Origin: Coffea arabica
Taxonomy: Eukaryota > Streptophyta > Magnoliopsida > Gentianales > Rubiaceae
Length of the DNA stretch: 64,000 nucleotides
Direction of reading: 5' to 3'
Assembly: GCF_036785885.1 (NCBI RefSeq)
Contig: NC_092323.1
Location: forward strand, 18,732,501 to 18,796,500
The notes beneath the pieces are model-generated. The model was not told where the DNA came from. It made no database searches and was given only the letters and a program-made list of their open reading frames with translations. Shown in pieces: positions 15,726-29,500 of the stretch (its first letter is position 1; each line of letters begins with the position of its first letter). The translations under genes were made by a program, and so were the position numbers.

Positions 15726-17483
15726 CATTTTTTGTATTTAGCTTATTTAATTAATCATGTGCCTTTTGTTGCTTTCTTGTACAAGAAATAAAAAAAAAAG
15801 ATAAAATAAAGTGATAATTTCAGTGGTAAAGAATTCATCTTTATAGGCTTTCTTTTTTTACTGAATTTTAAAAGGAAAAATGATTAGGTTTCAATAGTTT
15901 ATGTGGTTGAAGATGGTTGGCATTATAGTAGTACTGGTATAGAATTTGATAATGCATTGGATTGACAGAGCAATGTCCGGCGGTGATATAGTGTTATTGG
16001 TGGTGGGATGTGATGCCTGAGAGAAGAAGAAGAAAAGAGTAATTCAAAGGAAGAAAAAAAAAAAGAAAGAAAGAAAAAGAAAAAATCAAGACTGAAAATA
16101 TAAGGATTAAGATGATAAGAAAAAAAATATAAGAAAGGGAAAAAGACTAAAAAAATGATGAGAGAAATGATAATACTTGATAGGTCTTTGGTTTGGTCAA
16201 TAATATAAATGGGGTTAAAATTGGTATTTCATAATTTATCGATTATCCAGTCACATTTGAAACACTTTCTAGTTTAGTCAGAACTACAAGAGAGTTCCAA
16301 ATGATAAGGAGGTCACCTAACTTTTGCATAAACCGTAGAAGGGTTTTCTGGATTTTATGCTTAATTTAAATACACAATTATGAACCGTTACAAAAATAGT
16401 GTAAAGCAAACACTTCTTTTAAAACATATAGACCTTATACATTTTCAATCCTATATCCTACCTTCTTTATCAAATTAGCAGAGTTAATCCAGACCATTTT
16501 CTAGCTAACAAAAAAAGGTCCATTTTTGTAATTTTAGTGTTTTTTTTTTTGCAAAATAAAGTTTCAACTCTAACAAAAAAAATAGGGTCACGTTCAAATC
16601 TTCTTTCACAATTCAAGCTCAATGTCAACTTTCTCTCCTTTGCATGTCGCCTATCACCTTTTTAGAGCCAAATAACAAGTAGCAAGACAACTGACACCAC
16701 CATCATGCCAATAAAAATGTTCCCTCTTGCACATTTTTTCAATATTCTCTTCTATCTAATTTTGCTTGACTAGCAAACCAAGTAAAGGAACTTTTCCTCT
16801 TGTGCAAATTGGATCATCAAGCCAAGCAAAATAGTTGCACTTATCAAAAAATATTAATGTCATTTTCCTCAAATCAATGAACTAAAATCAAATTTTATTG
16901 TATGTTCGTATCATAAAGAAACAATAGATTTCTCACTGGCCATAAAGGACAATCAAAAAACCCTTCTTCCTAGATTATCACTCTGCTAACATGTTAATTT
17001 TTCTCTCTTTCGACAATCGCATAGGGTAATTGATGACTTGAAACTTCAAAACTTCTACTTCTCATTTGAGTAAAATTTGGAAATAGAGGATAGTGTTTTT
17101 TTCTCCAAAATTTTTTGTGTCTTCTCGATCTTCTTGTTTGATTTGTGATTGAGGAGAGAGTTCTGATTGCTGGAAATTTTATGGGACTGGATGAAAAAGA
17201 GTGGTTGAATTAGGAAAGGATTGTTGAGGGTTCTTGTCAACTAACTTGGTCAACTAACGAATCATGTTGGTCAAGTGAGAAATTCTGTCCAAATCGCTCA
17301 ATTGTCCTCAATTGGTTGAAATTATAGGACTATACGGATCATAAAATATGCTTTGGTTGAAACTTTACCACTAAAATTAATCAACACCCTACGTATTGGG
17401 GACGAAAAGTGCATTTTTTTCCAAAACTAATGCAGCCTTCTCTCTTGACTCTACATAACTGTTAAACTTTCACACAAGCAATA
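15726..17483. other. AT-rich intergenic stretch, nothing recognised
   Basis: A purine-rich (A/G) tract lies near 16020-16150. No protein-like ORF or RNA signature was seen. Confidence 0.55.
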
Positions 17484-19185
17484 GATTGGTTGTGATGTTC
17501 ACCCCTATGCCTTCAACATACTCTACAAATTCATAATCTGTTTGTTGGTTTATCAGTCACATCTCCATTTTTTTTAGTTTCAACTGCGGTTCGAAAAAAT
17601 TCAACAAGGAAATTAGGGTTTGAAAAAAAAAAAAACAATATTGATTTGATATGAAGATGGAGAGAGACAATGATGGAAAGAGAGGCACAATGGTCATTTA
17701 CACATCCTTAAACTCCCAATTATTATACTGCAAAAGTACTCTTCCTGCTTTATGAATTATGCCAAAGTTATACCCTATTTACGAAAAAAACTTCTCTGAC
17801 GTAGTTTTGTTCCAAGTTTCCCAAAGACATATTCAAGTCTTCACATCTACTAACTTTAGTTTATTTATTCTTTCAACAATAGCCTCTATTTATCATAAAA
17901 GACGTATTTGGTCCTTTATTCTTATACCTACTTTCAACTTTAGTCTTTTATCAATTTTTGTCTAATATTATTGTTAGTTTTTAGGGACACATAACAACTA
18001 ATCTTTTGTCACATTAGCCAATATGGATTGACACCTCTATCTAAGTGTTTAAAATTGGCAACATAAAATCTTATTAGGAACTTCAAAATACTTTTAGAAG
18101 TTAGTTGTAATGCATCTCTATTATCATTTTAAATAAACTAACATAAACTTCAATGAAATGCAAATGCATGATAAAACATATTCTAGTCTTTGTACTATTA
18201 AAAAATTAGGACAATAAGTATTACATATTGGCAAAAAAAAAAAAAAATTGACTCAGTGATTTTTATTTCTCTATTCTGTACTACTATTCATTATTTTACT
18301 CATAATATTATGACTATAATTAAATATTGTACTCTTAATAAGGTTTTTAAGAGGTATAGATTGGTTATGATGTTCACCCCCATACCTTCAACAATACTCT
18401 ACAAATTCACGATCTATTTGTTAATTTATCCGTCACATCCCCATTATTTTATTAGTTCTAGTTGTGGTTCCAAAGGATTCGATGAAAGGAAAAAATTGAG
18501 GAAATTAGGATTTGGAAGAAGAACAATATTGATTTGATATGAAGACAGAGAGAGATGATCATGGAAGGAGTGGCAGAGTGGTAATTTACTCATTTTTAAA
18601 CTCTCAATTATTAAAATGCAAAAGCACTCTTCCTGCTTTATGAATTATGCCAAAGTTATGCCCCACTTACAAATTATGAAACTTCTCTTACTTCTATGCC
18701 AAGTTTCCCAAGGACATTCTAGTCTCCACATTTGCTAACTTTCATTTATTCATTTTTTCAACAATACTTGCTACTTATTGTAAAATACATATATGGTCCT
18801 TTATCCTTATACATACCTCTAACTTTAGTCTTTTATTAATTTTTGTCTAATATTATTAGTTCTTCATCAGTTCAATTTGGGGACAAATAACAACTAACAT
18901 TTTGTTTTTAGGCAATATTGGTTGACACATCTATAAGTGTTTAGTTATCATACATATGTATTATCATTTTAAATAAAATAACATAATTTCAATGAAAATC
19001 TGCTGCAAATTCATGATAAAACATGTTTACCGTCTTTGTACTATTAAAATAAATATTAGAACAATAAGTATTACACATTGCAAAAGTTTTTTTGACTTGG
19101 TAATTTTTATTACTCTATTCTGTATTACCATTCATTATTCTGCTCATTATATTATAACTGTAATTAACTATTATACTCTTCATTA
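17484..19185. repeat. Diverged tandem duplication, two units of about 0.86 kb
   Basis: Unit 1 (about 17484-18345) and unit 2 (about 18357-19185) line up along their whole length. Shared landmarks are GATTGGTT.TGATGTTCACC, then CTCTTCCTGCTTTATGAATT, then TCTTTGTACTATTAAAA, then ATTCTGTA.TAC.ATTCATTATT. They differ by many substitutions and small indels, so the duplication is old. No coding capacity was seen in either copy. Confidence 0.75.
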
Positions 19186-19531
19186 TTAATTTCTACGAAG
19201 GCATTTTGAAATTTGAAGTGCTTCATCATCACCTAACAAATAAGGTCGAGTACTCTTAACTATGCAATTAGATCAACTCGAGTTGGATGTGTTAACTGCA
19301 ATAGACAAGGGACTATGATTAAAACCAAGCATAAAAACAAGAAAAAAATCTGTCATATTGCAATAGATAAGGGACTAAACCGAAACTGGGTGCAAAAATA
19401 AAGCACCAAAATTTTAACTCCACTCCGTATAACCCAAAAATCCCGGTGCTGACCCGATCCGACTTCATAATGGTTGTTTACTTATTTTTAGCTGGTTATA
19501 AAACCATATAATAGACAGTTTTAAAAAAAAC
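19186..19531 (+). promoter_or_regulatory. Upstream region of the ARGLU1-like gene
   Basis: This AT-rich stretch lies directly ahead of the ATG at 19532. A TATAAAAC at about 19497 is only about 35 bp from the ATG and is therefore too close to be a normal TATA box for this start, unless the 5' UTR is almost absent. No other element is convincing. Confidence 0.35.
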
Positions 19532-22500
19532 ATGGGTCGGAGCCGGAGCCGGAGCCTATCGAGGTCACCGTCGTACTCTCGGAGAGGCCACTCCCGGTCT
19601 CCGTCTCCGTCTCCGGTCAGTCACCGGTATGGTAGCCGCCGTAGTCGTAGGGACCGCAGCCGGTCACGTTATTCCAACTCTCAGAGCAGGTCAGCCTACT
19701 AAAAACCCTAACTTCTCTCTCTCTTTTTTTGCTCTCAAACTTTAATGCTAATTTTTGTTCTTTAATTACATATTTAAGATGTAGTTGCAGATATTTCTTA
19801 ATTTGATATAGATGTTTTGGGTCCCTGTTGCGGTTTCTGTTTTGCTGAATGTGTTGTACGCTGTGCTTCTGGTTTGTACTCTGCCTGGGATGGTTTTGGA
19901 ATTAGAATGCATTGGTAGATAATATTTGGAAAGATTTTTTGTGTTTCAAAATGCCTGGAAAATAGGATTGTCTTGAGTTGGTGAAGGGTAACTGGACTGA
20001 TTTCTGTACAAAATTTTATCTTGTTATGTGCATTCAACACCACGTTTAGTACAGAAATAAGATACAGTACAAATCCACTTTCCAATAAGTTACGCGACTT
20101 GCGTGATTTTGTCACTAAATTTCCCTTGACATCGTTGCTTTGACAGTATTAGTTGAGCGTTCTTCGTAGAGCTTTAACACTCTTGTATAAAATCTTTTTT
20201 TTTTTGATAGAGAATTTAAAATTTCAACTGCCGAGAACTTATATTCGCTAACATTAGGTTTGTCAGAATTGTTAGTAGAATTGTTTGTTTGAATTTTTGA
20301 CAGTCTTGTACACAATCTTGTTTTTGATTTAGAAATGAAAATTTGAACTGCTAAGAACATATAGTGGCTAAATTTAAGTTCGTTTCACCAATAATATGAC
20401 ATTAGGTGCTCTCATCTGACAGGCGAAGAAGTCGTTCAAGTAGTTCTCGTCGACGTAGAAGTCGTTCAAGTAGTCCTCGACGACGCCGAAGTCGTTCACC
20501 CACATTGAGGCGCCGAAAGAGCCCTTCTCCAACACCTAGGCATCACAGGAGACAGAGAAGTAGGAGTTACTCGTTGTCACCTGTTAACAAGTCTCCTAGT
20601 TCTAGTCCGGCATCATCTGAGCTCAAGAATGCCTCAGAAAAGACCAGAAAGGAAGAAGAAGAGAAGAAAAGGTACATCTATTTCTACTTTTCTTCCTGAT
20701 ACTTTTAATATCTATTATATGCCAATGACATGTATTATTTATTCATTAAAAAAAGAGCATAATATCTTCTTAAAAAATCTAGGCCATGCATATTTATTTG
20801 ACCTTCATGGAGTGTTGGATTTTTTTTAGTCAGATTTTATGTTGGACCAAATTGTAATCCATCTGAACTGACTCCCTCAATTCCCTATAGTATGTGGTGT
20901 TGAACCTATGCATTTACAGAATTGGAATTTTAGCAATGCTAAAATTTGGGTCTACCCCCATGGCATGATAATTTGACTTATGCTCATTGCATGACTATAC
21001 AACTCATGCTAATTTCTCCATTCTGCAGCAGAGTAATACATATGGCTATACGAATTAAAGAAATCCAAGCATTACCATTGTTTATGTAGTGTCCTACCAT
21101 TGTTTATGTGCCTTTTTTTATTTGATCTTGTTGTTGAAAAATAAAATTGTACCTAAAAATTGCTTAAAAGTTTGCTTTATGCTTGTATAAACTTGAGAAG
21201 TTGACTTTCTTATTGAGAGTGTGGGAAATACGCAAAAGCCTTTTGGAAGGTTTGTAGCTGTTTATACTTTTACTTTTTTTTCTGGATTGCTTATGTTTCT
21301 TACTATTAGTCTTGATTTGACTTACAATGTGACAACTTTCTGCGACAAGGTTAGGAAAGAAAATTTCATATAACAGGTCTGTTGCTGGGGAATCAAAGGG
21401 GAAAGATATATTGGTGATTGGAGTGCTTAAATGTTCTTTCAGTTAAAGTATATTTAGTCATTGATATCACAGTTGTGCCTTACATAGGTAGTTGTCCAAA
21501 AATCAGAACTGAACAATCTTGGTGCAGGTGGATGACAATGCCAGAAAGCTAAAAGATGACAAAGGAATTGGCATTGAGAAAGAACACATATCGTGCATAG
21601 CAGCTTTAGTGATTGTTGATGAATTTAATTTTACGCAAAAAATATTTATGATTAATGACCAAGTGTAGGAGGATTGCTTCCAAATGTGTTCCTACTGTGA
21701 AAGATGCTCATAATTGCCCAAATGGATTATCTACAGGAAGAATTATTTGCTTTTGACTGGTAGCATTAGTTGTTTGCTCTGATGAGATATTAGGATTTCA
21801 TGATCACTATGTATAAAGCCTACTCCCTTTGTCCTGCCGTTGAAGTTAACAGATGTTGGCACACTTTTTAACTAAACAGTGTGAATAGATTTCCATTCTT
21901 AAAAATGTACTAGCTATTCTACCTTTTCCAGCCATAGCTTGTGTATGTAGCCTTTAAATGGTAGAATTATAGTGTTAAAGTTACTTCATTTGGATTTTGT
22001 AAGGTGACAGTCATTTTGGAATCAATGTGGTTGATACCATCTCGATTAAGGATTCTTTTACGTAGTTACTATACCCTAAAAGGATCATAGTCTAAGAAAA
22101 TTTCTGGTCTTAGTGCTCCTTGTACTATTTGAATCTAAGTCATGAGAGCTGGAATGATTTGACAAGAGAACTTTTGTGGTTTTAAATGCTCAGATTTATG
22201 TTTGTGTAATATGTTACTGATGGTTCCCAAGATTTATGCAGTTTTGAAAGATTTTACTTTTATGAAACAGCCAGAATACTAGTTAGCAGGCTAGCCATAT
22301 AATTATGAGGACCCAAACCTAGTTCTGCTAATCTAGGTAATGGAAGAAACTCTTCTTATTCAAGTTGCTTCAAGTTGCTTCATGTGTTCTCAGAGAACAG
22401 CAAGAAGAAGAACTGAAAAGATTAGAAGAGGAGACTGCAAGGAGGTTGGAAGACGAAATCCGGAGGAAGGTTGAAGAAAAATTGGCTTCAGAAGAAGTTA

Positions 22501-25000
22501 AACTGGAAATATTAAGAAGGATAGAAGAAGGCCAGAAGAAATTGTTTGAGGATGTTGAAGTTCAACTGCAAAAGGAAAAAGAAGCTGCTCTTATGGAGGC
22601 AAAACTAAAAGAAGTATGCATCTCATTCCAATTTCCACTATAAGATTCTCTTTTTTATTTTTATTTTTTATAATTTTTGTATCTATGTTAGACCTTTTAG
22701 ACCATTATAAACAATCACAGATTAGAAAAAGTTGACAAATTTTTACCCATCTTCACTTTCTTTCACTATGAAAAAGAGAATTAGCTTTAGCTGCATTAAG
22801 TACGTACTTATTCTACTCTACCACAGAAAATGAACCAATAAATTAATTTATCTTCAATTTCATTACTGAGAAAAAGGGACTCTAGTTAGCTGCATAATGT
22901 ATTATTCATTGTGTTCCACGTTAGAAATTCTGATACACTTGGCTTGAGGAAATAATTTAGGTGATTAATATCTCTTTGGTGTTTGTTGTACTTTGTTGGA
23001 GATTTGAAATACATATTCTTATTTTGAAAGGATATACCAGCAAGAAGAATGCTTTTCTAGGCTAAATCCATTTTCCGGATATAAAGATTGAAACGGTAGC
23101 GTGGGAGTTATTTGTAATTAAATCCCGTTTATACTCATTAAAAGAATATTTTGAACCACATTAAAAAATAATATTTTTTGAACTCTTTTTCCGTCTTAAG
23201 TTTTGGGCAGTGCAAGTTCTGAAGGACAAAGACAGGGAAAATTGGTCATCCTTATTTTTTCTCACTATCAAGTGGTGAACTAATGATAACACCGCTCTAG
23301 TTTTTCACCTTTTCAGTGGTAGACTATGATAGCTTAGGGCGCTAGGCATGTGAGTGTAATCTACCATGAAGAAAAAAATAGAAGATATAAAGGATAAATA
23401 TTCTGCAAGGAGCTTGATTCCTTAAAACAAGGCTGTGTAGTGAATATGTCATGTTTTATTCTTTTAGTGTTATTTTAATGCAAACTGGTGCTTTAGAATC
23501 TGGGCCCTACTGATGCAGTTGTTGTGTCAAAGAAACTTTTCATATATTTCAATGATAAAAATAATTTGTTTTCACAGGCAAGAAAAAGAAAGGAACATAT
23601 GCTGTTAAGTTCTTGATATGCTGACAAAAGTCTTACAAATAACATGTTATTGATTGGAAATGTGTTTATGTGGTTTTGGATTTAACTCCATAATTAGCAG
23701 AGAGGACATTTTTGTTTGTGAGCCCATAACAATTAGGGGTTTTCTTTAAGTTCAGATTAACATCCTGATAATTATGTTCTACAGAACTGTGATTCCCAGT
23801 TACTAAATGAGATTCAAGTGACCTCTCTCTCTCTCTCTGCACCAATCATTTTTAGTTTTTTGTCTTATTTATTTGCCCCAAAAAAAAAAATTAGCACATT
23901 GGTTTCTGCATTGCACATGTTTTAATGTTTATAATATTATTTATCTTTGTAAAATCTGCATAAAATGAGTTAGAATCATAATAGGAGAAAATGAACCTAC
24001 GTTATGTATAAGTCGTTTGAATCTTAGAGTGCTTGATGATATCTCTTTTTGGTTTAGGTGATCTTACACTTATTTCTGGTGCTGCTTCATGATTGGTTCT
24101 GTAAATACATCTTTGGGGAATATTTTGATGAGACATCTTTTTTTCGTTTCCGTCTTTTGGGGTTCAAGTTTAGTAGGTATGGTCATCATTGTGATATTAC
24201 CAAGACATGAAAATTAAAAAAATGGCTTATCTTGTAATAGTTAACAGATATCTGGTACGAGATTTATGCACTAGTTTTAAGTTGAAGCTTAGGTGTGTCA
24301 GATGTATGCTTCACATGGCAGTGTTCCATGTCGTTTTCCTGTTATTTGGTTAGCTGTAACCTTGGCCTGTGGCTTATGTTGGCTCTGCCAATATTTCTCT
24401 TTAAACTCTAAATATCTGGGATAATGTGCATGTTGAGGCTCAAAATCAGGAGAAATTCATCTTCTGAAGCTTTAGTTGATTATCTATTTCAGTAGAATTT
24501 CTTGAAAGTCCCTAGGTACTCTTTAGCATGCAATGTCATTTTTTTTTTCATATATCTGATTAGAAGAAGTATGCTGCATGTACTGTTGCTAGCAGTTATT
24601 AGCTGCAACATACAGCGTAATCAAATTTACAACATGTATTTCCCTCCTTATTATAACTTTCTTTAATGTATTTTAACCGGCATTGCCTAAGTGGTGTCTT
24701 AATTCTGCTGTCTTGTGTTTGAACATCTACTACATTGCATCATAGGAACAAGCTCGAAAGGAGAGGGAAGAGCTGGATAAAATGCTTGAGGAGAATAGAA
24801 GGCGGGTAGAAGAGGCTCAGACGATGTTAGCTATGGAACTTCAGCGAAAAGAAGAAGAACGCCATCGGGAGTTGGAGTTGATTCAAAGACAAAAAGAAGA
24901 GGCTGCTCGAAGAAAGAAACTGGAAGACGAGGAAGAACACGCGAATCAGATGATATCGACCAGCAAGAGCAGATCTCGATCAAGGTCAATTGGTCTGTGA
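19532..25000 (+). CDS. ARGLU1: ARGLU1-like arginine/glutamate-rich nuclear protein
   Basis: Four exons, 19532-19689, 20423-20671, 22394-22613 and 24746-25000, with GT-AG borders and matching phases, give 882 bp (293 aa). The ATG opens MGRSRSRSLSRS. Residues 1 to about 115 form an RS/RRRRSRS-rich domain. From about residue 120 the protein becomes a charged Glu/Arg coiled coil with LKRLEEETARRLEDEI, VKLEILRRIEEGQKK and LDKMLEENRRRVEEAQ, the conserved blocks of ARGLU1, in the family order. It ends in a short second RS stretch (SKSRSRSRSIGL). Animal ARGLU1 is a nuclear factor in splicing and transcription with Mediator; a similar role here is inferred. Introns of 1.7 and 2.1 kb are long for its size. 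The 273-residue length of human ARGLU1 is close. Its neighbours are unrelated. Confidence 0.88.
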
Positions 25001-25612
25001 TTCGGGTTGAGCAACAGTAAGTTCAACAAAGACGGGCTTCACACTCTTCTTGAACAGTCTACGCTTCAAAGGAGGCTGCCTAATGCTGGTGAACAGGGGA
25101 CACATTTATTGAACAGAGTTGTGGTTTTGTTGAACTGCAATGTTTCAAGCATTTTGTTGTGTTTTTGTTTTCTTTCTAGATGCAACTTTCACGTGGGCTT
25201 TGCAGCTAGCAAGTTTCAGGACCATTGATTTGAATTGCAGTTTTAGACGCGTATTGTAGACTGATATTTGGTTCGTCAGAAACTCAGAATGACGCGGGAA
25301 TGAATAGTCTATCGTAGTAGTTAATGGTATTCGTTTAAAGGACTTAGGACACTGGTAAAATTATGTTTAAAAGTTTCGAAGTTTCTCTTGTATTTATTTT
25401 TAGCTCTTTTGATTTAAGCTTAAATTATTCATGTACTTTTTTTGTCAAAAATATTTTCAAGTTTTCTTTTTAATATCTAAATTGTTATGCTTCACGCGAA
25501 ATATATAACCAATAAAAAAAGAAATTATGTATAAAACTTTCCTGCTATATGTACTTTATTGAGCGAGTCATCACGTGTCACAACTTATATATAAAATTAA
25601 ATATATATTTTT
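25001..25612 (+). other. 3' UTR and downstream spacer of the ARGLU1-like gene
   Basis: Moderately AT-rich sequence without an ORF of note. The first 300-400 bases are probably the 3' UTR. No clear polyadenylation signal was fixed. Confidence 0.45.
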
Positions 25613-25769
25613 TGAGTAAATTTTATATACACTGACAGTGTATATATTATCTCTATTGGATGTATGATACATGTATAAAATTTGAATTTTAAATTCAAAT
25701 TCGAATTAATGTATCTAATGGTGAAATGAAAGTGTACGCACTGTCAGTGTATAGGAGATTAATTCATAC
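25613..25769. mobile_element. Short MITE with ACACTGACAGTGTATA ends
   Basis: TATACACTGACAGTG at about 25626 is mirrored by CACTGTCAGTGTATA ending at about 25753, and weaker pairing extends outward on both sides. The middle (about 90 bp) is AT-rich. Each end is itself nearly palindromic. A TSD was not settled, so the superfamily stays open. Confidence 0.65.
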
Positions 25770-26518
25770 TTTTTTCTAACAAGCAAAACAGGTTAAGCAT
25801 ATTCCAATTGAACTTTCGACGACAATAAGCTTCCCCACCTTTAAATGAGCGAAGGGGCAAATTCCCAGTTTAGAAGATTGTGAAACGTACGAGTAATCAA
25901 TTTCAACAATTTCCTCACGAAACAAATGAAGGCTTAAAAAATTTGTTCAAGTACACGAAAACAAGAACTTCAAGAATCGAGGGGAGGTTTCGTTCCGTCT
26001 ACCTTCCTCATCTGGGCCGCAAGCCCAGAGTAACGAAGCAAAACTAAAGTGAAAGGTTGACTTGAACAAAGAAGCAAGTAAACCTCAAGCCAAAAGTTCA
26101 AGAAAGAAAAGTTTAAATAGGAGCAAAATAATGGAATTAAGCAGGTACATTAGAGAAGTTGCTACAAAAATGACCACTAGTGTACGGAAGAATCAATGTT
26201 CTCAAGCTCCAACAAACAAACAGAAAAGGACTTTATGGCTTGCAGAACCAACATTATTTTACGAGGACCATACCCAGCTTCTAGCTAAGCCAAACCCACT
26301 ATTATAATTGCACACTATAGTAAGCGGACTCGAGAACCACGACACTGGAAATTGCCGTCACCGACTTCTACAACTCAATGAATGACCAAGTGAAGAAAAG
26401 AGATCCCCAAGCTGAAAGGCTCAAGAATTGAAAGAAAACATCCAAAATTTAAGCAACAACATCAAACTCACGAGGCAATTTCCAATACTCCATTGAATCA
26501 GCAGAGCACCCAAAAAAA
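25770..26518 (-). other. 3' UTR and downstream region of the PRRC2-like gene
   Basis: This is the minus-strand sequence following the stop codon at 26519. No other gene is seen. The plus-strand open stretch near 26062-26307 has no protein character. Confidence 0.45.
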
Positions 26519-29500
26519 TCATCCTGGGGTTGGAGTCCCATTTGAAGTTTGTTTAGCCACATAGATTTGCTTCATTTTGGAAGAGGAAAATCCCTTGTCA
26601 GAACCAAAAGTCTGGTTCCTCCCATGGAAATTCATTCTCCGGTGGGACCATTCATTCCCTGCACTGTTTCTCTGAGAGGTCCCACTAGGGCCACTACCTC
26701 CTCTTTGGTAATTGTAGCCCACGGAATGACTCTGTTGCGCCGACAAATTCTTCTGCTGGGATGTCCTAGCCTTGGAACTGCTAGTGGTGTGTCCTTCACT
26801 TTTGTTGCTACCACCAGTTCGCAGATTCTCTGCAGTGCCAGTATCAGCACCAGCACCAGCACCGTTGGAGGAGCTCTGATTGACAGGATTTGGTGTAGAT
26901 GCCCCAGCAGTGGCGGATCTTGATGAGTCTACTAAACATAGTTCATCAGGAAATTGTGCAGTATTTACCTCTGTTGCAACGGTAAAACCTGGGCCACTAG
27001 TAGAGGGAGTTGAAGTTTGAGACTCGGAGAAGCTAACATTCAGCTGTTGATCAATTGGATGTTGGTGTCCAAATTGAGGTGGTGGCACACCTTCCACTTG
27101 TTGCAATGGCCTCGAGAGAGGAATCGAATGAAGAGGTGATGCAGGAACATGAGACCAGCGAGCTTGGACGGGAATGTCTGGTGCTGACTAGAAAATTCAG
27201 GAGGACATGTTAAAATACCACTCTGGAAATGATAGTTCAGACAAGAAAAGAATATATTAAACAAAATATAGTGCAACATATCTATCCATTGACTTTGATT
27301 ACCAAAGATCACAAACTTCAAACTTCATACACAAAAACACAAGAACTTGTATTGTGCATCTGAAAGCAAGAACAATTCATTCTCCTCTCCATTTGAGGTT
27401 ACTTTTTCTCTTTTCGATTTTTTGTGGGGAGAGAGAGAGAGAGCTACAAAAAGCTACATATAGATAACAACAAATCTTTACCTGGAAGGGTGATAAATCG
27501 AACATGGTCAAAGGTGAGGCAATGGGCATAATTGGTGAACCAGAGGCAAGATGCTGTATAGCTCCAGCCATGTTGGCAGCATTCCTCTGTCCAGAAGTGA
27601 TATTAGCATTATTCATATCATTCTCAGCCATACCAGCTGCGGATGATGAAGAATTGTGCTTCCAATCAGGATGCTTTCCTGAAGGGATATAAGTAGGACC
27701 CATAAAACTCAGTCCTACCTGTCCAAATTGTCCAACTGGAGCAAAATGATTATAAACCACCATGTGTGGAGGCCCTTGAACTCCAGGAATTCCTCCAGGC
27801 GGGCTAATGAAAGGACCAGTATATCCAGCCGGAGGTCCATAGAATGAATCCACAGTGGAATGGCACTGCTGCCATGTCCCAAGAGGCCCCGAAGTGGATG
27901 TACTCTTTTGAGGCTGTGATTGGGCACCAGCAGATTCTTCATGCGGACCAAAAGCAAAGATAGGACCACCCAAAATAGGATTCATCTCGTAGAAGGGAAA
28001 GGGCGATGGAGGGCCACCCGGAAAATGAGAAAGCATCTGGCTTGAAGAACTCTGGGGACTTGGTAAAGTTGGCCACAAGGAGATTGGAGGCGTTTCGACA
28101 GAAAGGTCTGCAGGAAGAGACACACTCAGAGATTCTTCTCCCCTAGATTGACCCACTAATTGTTGATCACGAGCCATACCTTTTTTTTTTTTTTGGGGAG
28201 GGGTGGGGGGTGGAAGAAGTTAATACAATATCAACAATGTTGAATTAACAATGAAGGCCACTATGAATAGACAACGAAAATGAACATGATAGAAAACATG
28301 AGGTAATACCATCAATATCTGCACCACCAAAGCTTTTGGAATCCGAAATAGCAACAGAACCTATTCCATTCCCAACAACCTCATCATTGCTGATAGCAGC
28401 AACAGCAACTGCAGAGGCAGCAGCTTCAGCTTCAGCCTCTGAATCTTGTAGATGAACACAAGAGTCATCAGTCTGTTTGTCTTTTTTGAAGAACAGAGCG
28501 CAGTCATTCTCAGCTACAGATAGACTCTGGGAAATTTGAATATCTTGTCTACTGGAGCCAGGAGCCCGGCTACTGGGAGGAAGGACAGGTGGGGAAGTAA
28601 CAGCACCTGTTCAGAGGGGGAAAAAAATTAGGACACAGTTTCCACAGTTCGGAAAAACCCCAGCCATGGAGAAGTTCACAAAATTACCAAAGCAAATCTT
28701 CTCTCCAGCAAGCAGGGAGTTGATTGGACTAGCAGCAGATGAAAAGGATCTTTCTTTTGTCGGCATAGAAGACGATGGCAAGAGGGGGTCACTGACCGAG
28801 CTGCATTGGCCCCCAACAGAAGCAATTGGGGTGTCAAAGCAGGGAGGCTTCATAGCCTCCTCAAGTTGACTTTGAGTCAAGGCCATAACCTATGAAAATG
28901 AAATTAGTCAGAATTTTAAAGTTTAAGAAAAAAGATTAAATTCAAGAGCAACCATAACCAGAATGGTGATAAAGGTCAACAATACAAAAACAGCTTCATA
29001 ACCATACAGAAGTCATTATCTGCTAAATCAGGTGTGCAAGTTGAGTGCCTACAAATTAGACTTTGGATGTACCCCCCCCCCCCCCCAACCCAAAAAAAAA
29101 CCACCACCACCACAACAATATATAAGATTGCATACAACTTTGTGAACATGACATGTGCGTGCATATACAGACACACAGAGAGAGATGCATATGAGGTATA
29201 CAAGTTGAGAGCCAAGAAAAAATTCATTTTAAAACCCCAAAATATATATATATGCACGAGAGAGAGAGGGAGAGAGATGGAACCCAACCAATCTGCGTGT
29301 GCATCTCCTGAAAAAAAAAAAATCGCTTTCTACATTATCAAGTTAGAGTAGAGTAGATCTAAACCAGTAAATGTCTGAAGCCACTCATATGAAGCAACAG
29401 AAAAGAATGTCAATATCACTAATTAACCATGTACCCAGAATCAATGAAGCCAGCGACCAACACTCATGTCATTCCAAAAGCAATGTTGCATACCTCTTGA

